Position numbers and translations under genes: made by a program. From an uncultured Bacteroidota bacterium (GTDB lineage: Bacteria > Bacteroidota > Rhodothermia > Balneolales > Balneolaceae), in assembly GCA_913057895.1 (NCBI GenBank), contig CAJXOH010000015.1, positions 1 through 36,822 on the forward strand: a stretch of DNA of 36,822 bases, written 5' to 3'. The first letter of the stretch is position 1; each line of letters starts with the position of its first letter. Positions 1-7,421 of the stretch are shown here, one piece after another. Below the pieces are notes generated by a model. The model saw only the letters and a list, made by a program, of their open reading frames with translations. It did no database searches and had not been told where the DNA came from.

Positions 1-236
1 TCGGAGCCTTACGAGGGATGAAAGACACTCAAATACCAATGGTCTTCAATTTGCTCGCTTACGGACTAACCGGAATACCCCTTAGTATTTATCTAGGCAT
101 CACCCTTGGGTATGGTGGGCAAGGGATGTGGACAGGTCTTGTGATAGGATTGACCGTTGCTGCCATCGTCCATGTCACAAGATTCCATCACTTGACGATG
201 TCAACCATTCGCAAGAAAGATACAAGTATGGCCTAA
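1..236 (+). CDS. MATE family efflux transporter, C-terminal fragment
   Basis: This is the 3' end of a gene that begins before the window. The frame is open from the first bases (GALRGMKDTQIP) to the stop at 234-236. About 77 residues are visible. They hold two hydrophobic stretches (around VFNLLAYGLTGIPLSIYLGI and MWTGLVIGLTVAAIVHV) and end in a basic tail. The 'GALRGxxDTxxP' loop followed by a Gly-rich LGYGGxGxWxGL segment is typical of the last two helices of NorM/MATE sodium- or proton-driven drug exporters. Substrate cannot be judged. It converges on the aconitase gene with a 31-bp gap and no clear terminator. Confidence 0.75.
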   Translation, partial: GALRGMKDTQIPMVFNLLAYGLTGIPLSIYLGITLGYGGQGMWTGLVIGLTVAAIVHVTRFHHLTMSTIRKKDTSMA

Positions 237-267
237 TCTGGCTTTTTGCTAGATGGATAAACGACTG

Positions 268-2964
268 TTAGGCCTCTGCAGCAACGTCACGAAGTACTTT
301 ATGTAAGATTCCTCCATTGCGATAGTATTCTATCTCAACAGGGGTATCAATCCGGCAGAGGGTTTTGAAAGAAGTCGTTTTCCCACTTGGATGGACTGCG
401 TCAACACTTACCATAGTGCGTGGTGTAAGCGATTCGTCCACGTGGATAGTAAACGACTCTGTTCCATCTAGCCCTAATACGTCAGAAGATTCTCCCTCTG
501 CAAATTGTAAGGGCAATACCCCCATTCCAACAAGATTTGATCGGTGAATCCGTTCAAACGATGTCGCAATCACTGCTTTTACTCCGAGTAATAATGTCCC
601 TTTAGCAGCCCAATCTCGAGACGATCCTGTTCCGTATTCCGTTCCAGCCAAAGCAATCAATGGTGTTCCAGCCTCTTGATACTTCATGGATGCATCATAG
701 ATGGAGGTAACTTCCCCAGTTGGATGGTACGTGGTGTACCCTCCCTCCTGTCCTTGTCCTAAACGGTTCTTGAAACGAACATTGGCAAACGTTCCTCTTG
801 TCATCACACGGTCATTGCCACGGCGAGACCCGTACGAATTAAACTCGGAGACCGATACCCCAGCGTCTGTGAGGTATTGACCGGCAGGGCTGTCGGTTTT
901 AATGTTACCTGCTGGTGAAATATGATCGGTTGTAATCGAGTCACCCGCATGGACCAACACTTTGGCACCCTCAATTGGAGTGATAGGATTGACTTGTTGG
1001 GTCAAACCTGTGAAAAATGGTGGCTCTTGGATGTATGTCGACTCATCCTTCCATTCATAGAGCTGTCCGCCCGTCACTGGAATCGTATCCCAAGCTTCCG
1101 AATCAAACACATCTGCATACAGACGGTTAAACACATCAGGGCGAATCGCTTCATCCATCATTTCACGAATTTCTGCAGAGGATGGCCATAAATCCTTCAA
1201 AAACACGTCATTTCCGTCCTTGTCTTGCCCTAGTGGTTCGTTCTCCAAGTCAATATCGACTCTACCTGCAATCGCATACGCAACCACGAGTGGTGGTGAC
1301 GCAAGGAAATTGGCTTTTACCCAAGGATGGATCCGTCCCTCAAAATTCCGGTTCCCAGAAAGTACACCTGCCACCACAAGGTCGCCTTCCCGGATGGCTG
1401 TTTCCACTGGAGCAGGTAGCGGGCCAGAATTCCCAATACAAGTGGTACACCCATACCCTACGAGATTGAAACCAAGTTGATCGAGGTACGGTGTTAGGCC
1501 AGCTTCTTCAAGATAATCCGTCACAACTCGTGAGCCAGGTGCCAATGATGTTTTAACGTAGGAAGGAACTTTTAATCCCTTCTCTACCGCATGTTTTGCA
1601 ACAAGTCCAGCGCCCAACATTACCGACGGGTTTGATGTATTTGTGCAACTTGTGATCGCTGCGATCACCACATCGCCATGTTTTAGCTCTTGTGTTGACC
1701 CATTTTTAACGATGCCCTTGTTGGCAAGCTTTTCCTGAGTCAGGTTGAAGCCCATGGTTTGATCATCACTCGTCAACGAGTTTTGGAAGGTCTCCTTAAG
1801 GTGAGACAACACGATTCGATCTTGAGGACGCTTTGGTCCTGCCAAGGATGTTTGAACCGTACCAAGATCAAGTTCAAGGGTTTCTGTGAAGACCGGATCT
1901 GGCGTGTCGTCGGTTCGATAAAGCCCTTGTGCCTTCATATACTCCCGCACCAATTCGGTATTTTGGTCATCTCTTCCCGTCCGCTCCATGTATCGAATCG
2001 TCTCATCATCGACTGGGAAAAAGCCCATCGTAGCTCCATACTCAGGAGCCATATTGGCGATCGTTGCGCGATCGGGCAAAGACATCGAGCTAAGACCTGA
2101 ACCATAAAACTCTACGAATTTACCTACAACACCATGTCGGCGCAGCATTTGAGTAATCGTAAGTGTCAAATCGGTCGCAGTGATTCCTTCTTTTAGTGAA
2201 CCGGTTAGCTTCACACCAATCACTTCAGGTACAAGCATGTAAATGGGTTGTCCAAGCATGGCTGCCTCGGCTTCAATCCCACCTACACCCCAACCAAGAA
2301 CACCCAATCCGTTTATCATAGTGGTATGGGAATCTGTCCCAACCAACGTATCAGGATACGCTACAGAGCCATCTGCTCCCTCTTTCGTAAAGACCCCTTT
2401 AGCAAGGAACTCGAGATTAACTTGATGGACAATCCCTCGGCCTGGTGGTACCACTCGGAAGTTTTTAAACGCTTTTTGTCCCCACTTTAGGAACTCATAG
2501 CGTTCCCGGTTGCGCTCCATCTCCTTCTCAACATTATGCATTAGAGCATATTCCTGTCCAAATGTGTCCACTTGAACGGAGTGATCTATCACAAGGTCGA
2601 CCGGTACTTTTGGATTGATTTTCTCAGGATCCCCTCCCATGCGTTCGAGTGCAGAACGAAGAGCAGCGAGGTCTACGACAGCGGGGACCCCGGTAAAATC
2701 TTGAAGAACCACTCGTGAAGGTTTAAATGGAATCTCACCCTCAGGAGAGGCCGCGTTGTAGGTTGCCAAACGACGAATATCGTCTTCAGTTACTTCAAAT
2801 CCGTCGAACTCTCGGAGGACTGCTTCAAGAAGAACTTTAATGGAGAATGGTAACTGGTCGACGTGATCAAAGCCAAGGCCTTTTAGTGCAGGGATGCTGT
2901 AATAGGTATCTCCTGATGAGGCTAAGGTTTGAATAACGGACGGAAATGGATGTGTCGTGGACAT
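268..2964 (-). CDS. acnA: aconitate hydratase, AcnA/IRP type
   Basis: Aconitase interconverts citrate and isocitrate in the TCA cycle using a 4Fe-4S cluster in the cytoplasm. The 898-residue product matches the length of the AcnA/IRP1 family. Cluster ligands are visible as Cys440 ([10 protein letters not shown]) and Cys506/Cys509 ([12 protein letters not shown]). LVGTDSHT and the C-terminal swivel-domain motif [13 protein letters not shown] are also present. A TTG seven codons upstream (2985) would lengthen the protein, but the ATG at 2964 (MSTTHPF) fits family N-termini better. It stands alone, divergent from the ribosomal protein operon at 3160. No clear promoter was found. Confidence 0.95.
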   Translation of the reverse strand: MSTTHPFPSVIQTLASSGDTYYSIPALKGLGFDHVDQLPFSIKVLLEAVLREFDGFEVTEDDIRRLATYNAASPEGEIPFKPSRVVLQDFTGVPAVVDLAALRSALERMGGDPEKINPKVPVDLVIDHSVQVDTFGQEYALMHNVEKEMERNRERYEFLKWGQKAFKNFRVVPPGRGIVHQVNLEFLAKGVFTKEGADGSVAYPDTLVGTDSHTTMINGLGVLGWGVGGIEAEAAMLGQPIYMLVPEVIGVKLTGSLKEGITATDLTLTITQMLRRHGVVGKFVEFYGSGLSSMSLPDRATIANMAPEYGATMGFFPVDDETIRYMERTGRDDQNTELVREYMKAQGLYRTDDTPDPVFTETLELDLGTVQTSLAGPKRPQDRIVLSHLKETFQNSLTSDDQTMGFNLTQEKLANKGIVKNGSTQELKHGDVVIAAITSCTNTSNPSVMLGAGLVAKHAVEKGLKVPSYVKTSLAPGSRVVTDYLEEAGLTPYLDQLGFNLVGYGCTTCIGNSGPLPAPVETAIREGDLVVAGVLSGNRNFEGRIHPWVKANFLASPPLVVAYAIAGRVDIDLENEPLGQDKDGNDVFLKDLWPSSAEIREMMDEAIRPDVFNRLYADVFDSEAWDTIPVTGGQLYEWKDESTYIQEPPFFTGLTQQVNPITPIEGAKVLVHAGDSITTDHISPAGNIKTDSPAGQYLTDAGVSVSEFNSYGSRRGNDRVMTRGTFANVRFKNRLGQGQEGGYTTYHPTGEVTSIYDASMKYQEAGTPLIALAGTEYGTGSSRDWAAKGTLLLGVKAVIATSFERIHRSNLVGMGVLPLQFAEGESSDVLGLDGTESFTIHVDESLTPRTMVSVDAVHPSGKTTSFKTLCRIDTPVEIEYYRNGGILHKVLRDVAAEA

Positions 2965-3086
2965 AGAAACTGGCTTGAATCCCAATAGAGTAAAAGAAAA
3001 GTAGACCCACTGTTGAGTCTAAGAAGGGTGAAAAATAACAGAATTCATGAACCTCTGCACCCGAAGAGTTCACAGAAAGTTCAGGG

Positions 3087-3115
3087 TTGATGTTAGCGAT
3101 TAAATCCCCTACTTT
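3087..3115 (+). promoter_or_regulatory. candidate sigma70-type promoter for rplM operon
   Basis: TTGATG at 3087-3092 and TACTTT at 3110-3115 are separated by 17 bp, upstream of the rplM start at 3160. The -10 match is only partial. A Bacteroidota-style -7 box (TAnnTTTG) is nearly present just downstream as TTTATTTG at 3113-3120. This is inferred from pattern only. Confidence 0.3.
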
Positions 3116-3122
3116 ATTTGGC

Positions 3123-3137
3123 TAGCTTCAAAAGCTA
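3123..3137 (+). promoter_or_regulatory. small hairpin in the rplM leader
   Basis: TAGCTT (3123-3128) and AAGCTA (3132-3137) form a perfect 6-bp stem with a 3-nt loop. It would lie near the 5' end of a transcript starting just after the candidate promoter and 22 nt before the GTG start. It has no U-run, so it is not a terminator. It could stabilise the mRNA or form part of an L13 autoregulatory leader; the function is unproven. Confidence 0.3.
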
Positions 3138-3159
3138 CAGACTACGAACTTAAAGCATT

Positions 3160-3609
3160 GTGTCAGTGAATACTACGTCAAACAAAACGTTTTCTGCAAA
3201 GCCATCAGATATCCAAAAAGAATGGGTTATCGTTGATGCAGCTGAGAAACCATTGGGTCGAGTTTCTACAGAAATCGCTACGATTTTAAAGGGAAAGAAT
3301 AAACCTGAGTACACACCCCACATGGATACTGGGGATAACGTTGTCGTGATTAATGCTGACAAAGTTGTGCTCACGGGTAACAAGCTTGCTCAAAAAGAGT
3401 ATTTCCATCACACCGGATACCCAGGTGGAGATCGCTTCACAAAGGTTTCGGATCTCATGGAAAAAGATCCTGCAAAAGTGATTCTAAAAGCTGTTAAAGG
3501 AATGTTGCCGAAAAACAGACTCGGTCGCAAACTAATGACTAATGTCCGTGTGTATGCTGGAAGCGTTCATCCACACACTGCGCAGCAACCCAAGAAAGTT
3601 GAAAATTAA
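3160..3609 (+). CDS. rplM: 50S ribosomal protein L13
   Basis: L13 is an early-assembly protein of the large ribosomal subunit. The 149-residue product has the family core EWVIVDAAEKPLGR, PHMDTGDNVVVINADKVVLTG, HTGYPGG and VKGMLPKNRLGR, and ends in the VYAGSVHPHTAQQP signature. The likely start is the GTG at 3160; a second in-frame GTG at 3166 is possible. The roughly 20-residue N-terminal lead before EWVIVDA is as long as that of other Bacteroidota L13 proteins. It is first in an rplM-rpsI-rpsB-tsf block, with rpsI 7 nt downstream. Confidence 0.97.
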   Translation: MSVNTTSNKTFSAKPSDIQKEWVIVDAAEKPLGRVSTEIATILKGKNKPEYTPHMDTGDNVVVINADKVVLTGNKLAQKEYFHHTGYPGGDRFTKVSDLMEKDPAKVILKAVKGMLPKNRLGRKLMTNVRVYAGSVHPHTAQQPKKVEN

Positions 3610-3616
3610 ATTCTGA

Positions 3617-4006
3617 ATGGAACAACAATCATTCGTCGGAAGACGCAAGACTTCTACCGCTCGCCTCTACATCAAAGATGGCAAAGGATCGATTGTCATC
3701 AATGGCAAATCTCCTGAAGAGTATCTGCTAACACAAGCCAACGTCAATGTGGCACTTCTTCCTCTTCGTCTAACAGAGACTGAAGGCAAGTATGACATCA
3801 AAGTGAATGTCAAGGGAGGTGGTGTGAGCAGCCAAGCTGGGGCTATTCAACATGCTTTAGCACGCGCTGTTGACGGGGTCACAGACGGTGAATTCCATAC
3901 ACAGCTTAAACAAAAAGAACTTTTAACACGCGATGATCGGATGGTCGAGCGGAAAAAATACGGGCAACCTAAAGCGCGTAAACGTTTCCAGTTCTCCAAA
4001 CGATAA
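3617..4006 (+). CDS. rpsI: 30S ribosomal protein S9
   Basis: S9 belongs to the head of the small subunit, where its C-terminal tail contacts P-site tRNA. The 129-residue protein has FVGRRKTSTARLYI, VKGGGVSSQAGAIQHALARA, the DxRMVERKKYGQPKARKRFQFSKR-type end, and the conserved terminal SKR. It starts 7 nt after rplM, so the two are surely co-transcribed. A 108-nt gap with a structured element separates it from rpsB. Confidence 0.97.
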   Translation: MEQQSFVGRRKTSTARLYIKDGKGSIVINGKSPEEYLLTQANVNVALLPLRLTETEGKYDIKVNVKGGGVSSQAGAIQHALARAVDGVTDGEFHTQLKQKELLTRDDRMVERKKYGQPKARKRFQFSKR

Positions 4007-4036
4007 TCAACCAAACCATTCATACTTGGTGACTGC

Positions 4037-4071
4037 GTGCTGGGTGCCTGGGAGAATTCTCAGGTTAGCAC
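4037..4071 (+). promoter_or_regulatory. candidate structured leader of rpsB
   Basis: Between rpsI and rpsB, GTGCT (4037-4041) pairs with AGCAC (4067-4071). Inside that, CCTG (4047-4050) pairs with CAGG (4061-4064), with possible further pairs G4051-U4060, G4052-C4059 and A4053-U4058 around a GAAU loop. The two helices are separated by an asymmetric internal loop (5 nt and 2 nt). No U-run follows, so it is not an intrinsic terminator. Its position 43 nt before the rpsB start suits autoregulation by S2, which is known for rpsB-tsf in other bacteria. This is inference. Confidence 0.4.
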
Positions 4072-4114
4072 AATGGATGACCCAAGTAGAAGCCTAACTC
4101 AACAATCATATACT

Positions 4115-5077
4115 ATGTTAAAGCACGCGTCAGTCGACGAACTCCTTAAGTCCGGAGCACATTTCGGGCACCTTACCCGCCGCTGGAATCCAAAAATGAA
4201 GGAATTTATCTTCATGCAGCGCAATGGGATCCACATTATTGACCTTAAAAAGACCGAAGCATTCCTAAAAGATGCACTCGAGCAGGTCAAAAACCTTACC
4301 GCTTCTGGCAAAACCATTCTCTTTGTCGGGACCAAAAAACAATCCCGTGAGATCATCAAAACGGAAGCTATTCGTTGTGGAATGCCGTTTGTTACAAACC
4401 GTTGGTTAGGTGGAATGTTAACCAACTTTGAGACTGTCAAGCGCAGTATCGGGCGTATGCAAGAAATTGAAGCGCAGCGTAATGACGGAACCTTTGAGAA
4501 CTTGACCAAAAAAGAGCGTCTCATGCGCGAGCGGGAGTACACAAAGCTGGAAGCTACACTTGGTGGAATTGCGACCATGAATCGTGTTCCTGGAGCTGTC
4601 TTCGTTGTAGATACCGTTAAGGAGAGTATCGCAGTGAATGAAGCAGTGAAATTGAACATCCCTATCATTGCGCTTGCTGATACTAATAGCGATCCAGATA
4701 TCCCAGACTTCATCATCCCTTGTAATGATGACTCTGCAAGAACGATTCAGTTAATCACTTCTAACATTGCAGATGCGATTCTTGAAGGAATGGCCGAGCG
4801 TCAAGCAAGAGAAGAGGAAGAATTAGCGGAACAGTCCTTGTTAGAAAGCCAAGGTAAAGCAGATGCTGAGGTTAAAGACTCACCAGCAGCGAAGACTCGC
4901 AAGAGACGTACTCGCAAGCCTGATGCAAACAAGGGACCTGCTAAGTCTGCAGCAAAGCCAGCGACAACGAAGCCTGCTGCTGCAAAAGCGTCCCCAAAAG
5001 CTGAGCCAAAAGAAGACGCTAAAACTGCGTCCAAAGGCACAGACTCTGACAAGGACTCTGCAAAAGAAGCAAAATAA
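4115..5077 (+). CDS. rpsB: 30S ribosomal protein S2 with long basic C-terminal tail
   Basis: S2 binds late to the small subunit between head and body. The chosen start is the ATG at 4115 (MLKHASVDELLKSGAHFGH), which matches the usual S2 N-terminus. GTG 4037 and ATG 4073 are in frame, but would translate the leader hairpin or give an unusual N-terminus. Both S2 signatures are clear: NRWLGGMLTNF near residues 91-101, and the PGAVFVVDT..IPIIALADTNSDPD region. The final ~95 of 320 residues are an acidic helix followed by a Lys/Ala/Pro-rich low-complexity tail absent from short S2 proteins such as E. coli's. tsf follows after 41 nt. Confidence 0.95.
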   Translation: MLKHASVDELLKSGAHFGHLTRRWNPKMKEFIFMQRNGIHIIDLKKTEAFLKDALEQVKNLTASGKTILFVGTKKQSREIIKTEAIRCGMPFVTNRWLGGMLTNFETVKRSIGRMQEIEAQRNDGTFENLTKKERLMREREYTKLEATLGGIATMNRVPGAVFVVDTVKESIAVNEAVKLNIPIIALADTNSDPDIPDFIIPCNDDSARTIQLITSNIADAILEGMAERQAREEEELAEQSLLESQGKADAEVKDSPAAKTRKRRTRKPDANKGPAKSAAKPATTKPAAAKASPKAEPKEDAKTASKGTDSDKDSAKEAK

Positions 5078-5118
5078 TTTAACACGGTAACGACGAACCA
5101 GATACGACGAAAGAACTC

Positions 5119-5958
5119 ATGAGTATTTCTGCGAAAGATGTAGCAAAATTGCGCGAATTGACTGGCGCTGGCATGATGGACTGCAAAAAAGCCCTCACGG
5201 AAACCAATGGCGATATGGATGCAGCTGTTGAATTTCTACGCAAAAAAGGTCAGCAAGTCTCCGAGAAACGCGCCGATAGAGAAGCAAATCAGGGATTAAT
5301 CTTGATCCATATCTCTGATGATCACAAAAATGCCGCGGCGATTGAAATTAATTGCGAAACAGACTTTGTTGCGCGTAATGATGATTTCCAACAAAAGGCT
5401 CAAGCATTTCTAGAGACTGCATTCAATGAAAAAGTCTCTAGCGCGGACGATTTACTTGCCAAGCCATTTGAAGGGCGTACGGTTGCCGACGCACTGACCG
5501 ATATGACAGGGTCTATTGGTGAAAAAATTCAAATTTCTCGTGCAATGTATGCGTCTACAGATGGTGGCTTTATCGATTACATCCACCCTGGAGCGCAACT
5601 TGGCGTGCTAGCAGAATTTGATGGCTCCATCAATAATGAAGACGTTGCTCGTGATGTAGCAATGCAGGTTGCAGCCATGAATCCAATAGCTGTCAACCGT
5701 GATGGTGTAGATAGCGATGTGATTCAAAAAGAACTAGAAATCGCTAAGGAGCAACTTGTCAATGAAGGCAAGCCAGCTGAAATTGCTGAAAAGGCAGCCC
5801 AAGGAAAACTTCGTCGTTTCTACGAAGAGCGGGTGCTTCTAGAGCAGAAGTTTGTCAAAGACAACGGTATTAGTGTCAAAGAGTACCTCGAACAAAATGG
5901 CGCTCCACTTGTCACAACATTTCATCGACTACAACTCGGCGAAACAAACGAGTCGTAA
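5119..5958 (+). CDS. tsf: translation elongation factor Ts
   Basis: EF-Ts is the nucleotide exchange factor that recycles EF-Tu from GDP to GTP form. The 279-residue protein begins with the UBA-like domain (LRELTGAGMMDCKKAL, residues 11-26) and contains the second signature EINCETDFVARND near residues 75-87. The dimerisation core follows, and the length is normal. It is the last gene of the rplM-rpsI-rpsB-tsf unit, ending 14 nt before a strong intrinsic terminator. Confidence 0.97.
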   Translation: MSISAKDVAKLRELTGAGMMDCKKALTETNGDMDAAVEFLRKKGQQVSEKRADREANQGLILIHISDDHKNAAAIEINCETDFVARNDDFQQKAQAFLETAFNEKVSSADDLLAKPFEGRTVADALTDMTGSIGEKIQISRAMYASTDGGFIDYIHPGAQLGVLAEFDGSINNEDVARDVAMQVAAMNPIAVNRDGVDSDVIQKELEIAKEQLVNEGKPAEIAEKAAQGKLRRFYEERVLLEQKFVKDNGISVKEYLEQNGAPLVTTFHRLQLGETNES

Positions 5959-5972
5959 GTGAATGTCACATT

Positions 5973-6007
5973 AGGCTACCTTGATTTTTCATGGTAGCCT
6001 TTTTTTT
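5973..6007 (+). terminator. intrinsic (Rho-independent) terminator after tsf
   Basis: AGGCTACC (5973-5980) and GGTAGCCT (5993-6000) form a perfect 8-bp stem with a 12-nt loop, followed directly by seven T residues (6001-6007). This is the clearest terminator in the window and should end the ribosomal protein operon. It lies only 15 nt before the pyrH start codon. Confidence 0.9.
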
Positions 6008-6022
6008 ATCTATCATACAGCT

Positions 6023-6736
6023 ATGAAATACAAGCGCATTCTCCTCAAACTGAGTGGTGAAGCACTCCTGGGTGAACAAGGTCACGGGATTGACAGTGAC
6101 GTCCTAGCTCGGTTTTCAAAAGACATAAAAGAAGCCCACGTACAAGGCTTTGAGATTAGCCTCGTCATTGGTGGCGGGAATATTTTCCGTGGAGTCAAAG
6201 GTGCTACGGAAGGGATGGATCGTGTACAAGGAGATTACATGGGGATGCTAGCAACCCTCATCAATGCAATGGCTTTACAAGATGCATTAGAGCGCCTCGA
6301 TGTTCAGACTCGCTTAATGTCAGCGATTCGAATGGAGGAGATTGCAGAGCCCTATATTCGTCGTCGAGCCATTCGACACCTTGAGAAAGGTCGAGTCGTA
6401 ATTTTCGGTGCAGGTACGGGTAATCCTTACTTCACAACAGACACAGCTGCTTCATTACGGGCCATAGAAATTGAGGCAGATGTGATACTGAAAGGGACCC
6501 GTGTCGATGGGATCTATAATGCAGATCCAGAAAAAGATGACGATGCAGAAAAGTATGATACTATTACAGGGGACCAGGTCCTGCAAGATCGTTTATCTGT
6601 CATGGACTTAACGGCATTAACCCTCTGTCGGGACAATCAAACCCCGATTGTGGTATTTAATATGAACAAAGAAGGAAACTTGTTGCGTGTCCTCAATGGT
6701 GAGAAAGAGGTTGGCTCCACCGTAACATGGTCTTAA
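6023..6736 (+). CDS. pyrH: UMP kinase
   Basis: Bacterial hexameric UMP kinase makes UDP from UMP in pyrimidine nucleotide synthesis. The 237-residue product starts [15 protein letters not shown], has [10 protein letters not shown] and [15 protein letters not shown] nucleotide-binding segments and [12 protein letters not shown], all hallmarks of the amino-acid-kinase-fold PyrH. The ATG at 6023 is chosen because [13 protein letters not shown] is the family N-terminus; an upstream TTG would begin inside the tsf terminator. pyrH and frr commonly follow rpsB-tsf in bacteria, but here the terminator separates them, so pyrH needs read-through or its own start site. Confidence 0.96.
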   Translation: MKYKRILLKLSGEALLGEQGHGIDSDVLARFSKDIKEAHVQGFEISLVIGGGNIFRGVKGATEGMDRVQGDYMGMLATLINAMALQDALERLDVQTRLMSAIRMEEIAEPYIRRRAIRHLEKGRVVIFGAGTGNPYFTTDTAASLRAIEIEADVILKGTRVDGIYNADPEKDDDAEKYDTITGDQVLQDRLSVMDLTALTLCRDNQTPIVVFNMNKEGNLLRVLNGEKEVGSTVTWS

Positions 6737-6801
6737 GTGGATGACGCGTTTGACTGTTCATATATTCATGAAAGAAACGTACTAGCAGTAGACGACAACT
6801 T

Positions 6802-6807
6802 AGGTGA
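6802..6807 (+). promoter_or_regulatory. Shine-Dalgarno site of frr
   Basis: AGGTGA lies 5 nt before the ATG at 6813 and decides that start over the GTG at 6804, which overlaps the motif itself. Clear Shine-Dalgarno motifs are uncommon in this window. Confidence 0.55.
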
Positions 6808-6812
6808 TCAAC

Positions 6813-7382
6813 ATGCAATTTGAAGAGTTACAAGAGATAATTGACTTGGCAAGCCTCAATATGGAAGAGGCCGTTGAGTATTGTAAAAAGGAATTTTCTC
6901 ATATTCGTGCAGGAAAAGCGAGTCCCGCGCTACTAGACGCGGTAAAGGTTGAGTACTATGGTGCTTTGACTCCCCTTCAGCAACTTGCCAATGTAAGTGC
7001 TCCTGAAGCTCGTCTCCTTGTTGTACAACCATACGACAAGTCTGTGATCCCTGATATCGAAAAGGCTATCCAATCCTCCAGTCTTGGGCTTAATCCAAAT
7101 AATGATGGCGAGATGATTCGGATCCCCTTCCCTATGCTCACAGAAGAGCGCCGAAAAGAACTGGTGAAACTTGCGAAGGATGTGGCTGAGCAGTGCCGTG
7201 TCAGTATACGTAATGCGCGTCGTGATGCGAATGAGCAAATCAAAAAAACTGTCGCAGATGCATCACTTCCAGAAAACGCAAAGTTTGATGGAGAGGCAGA
7301 AGTCCAAAAATTGACCGATAGCTTTACGTCAACCGTTGACTCTATGCTTGATTCCAAGGAAAAGGATATCATGACGGTGTAA
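6813..7382 (+). CDS. frr: ribosome recycling factor
   Basis: RRF works with EF-G to split post-termination ribosomes. The 189-residue product shows the family's long helical arms: FSHIRAGKASPALLDAVKVEYYG, TPLQQLANVS, the I/VQPYDKS segment, NNDGEMIRIPFPMLTEERRKELVKLAK and SIRNARRDANEQIKK. Length is normal (about 185). The 76-nt gap to pyrH holds no convincing promoter, so the pair is probably co-transcribed. smc follows 39 nt after the stop. Confidence 0.96.
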   Translation: MQFEELQEIIDLASLNMEEAVEYCKKEFSHIRAGKASPALLDAVKVEYYGALTPLQQLANVSAPEARLLVVQPYDKSVIPDIEKAIQSSSLGLNPNNDGEMIRIPFPMLTEERRKELVKLAKDVAEQCRVSIRNARRDANEQIKKTVADASLPENAKFDGEAEVQKLTDSFTSTVDSMLDSKEKDIMTV

Positions 7383-7421
7383 GGTTATGCCTATTGCCAT
7401 GGATCAGGCTCTATTGCGACG

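Noticed and set aside
2965-2985. Longer aconitase starting at the TTG
   Set aside because: The added residues do not match the family and ATG 2964 is in place.
4037-4114. Extended N-terminus of S2 from the GTG at 4037
   Set aside because: It would add 26 residues not seen in S2 and translate the leader hairpin. The ATG at 4115 fits the family.
4099-4716. Long open frame antisense to rpsB (205 codons)
   Set aside because: It lies entirely opposite a clear ribosomal protein gene, has no family resemblance and has a shadow-like composition.
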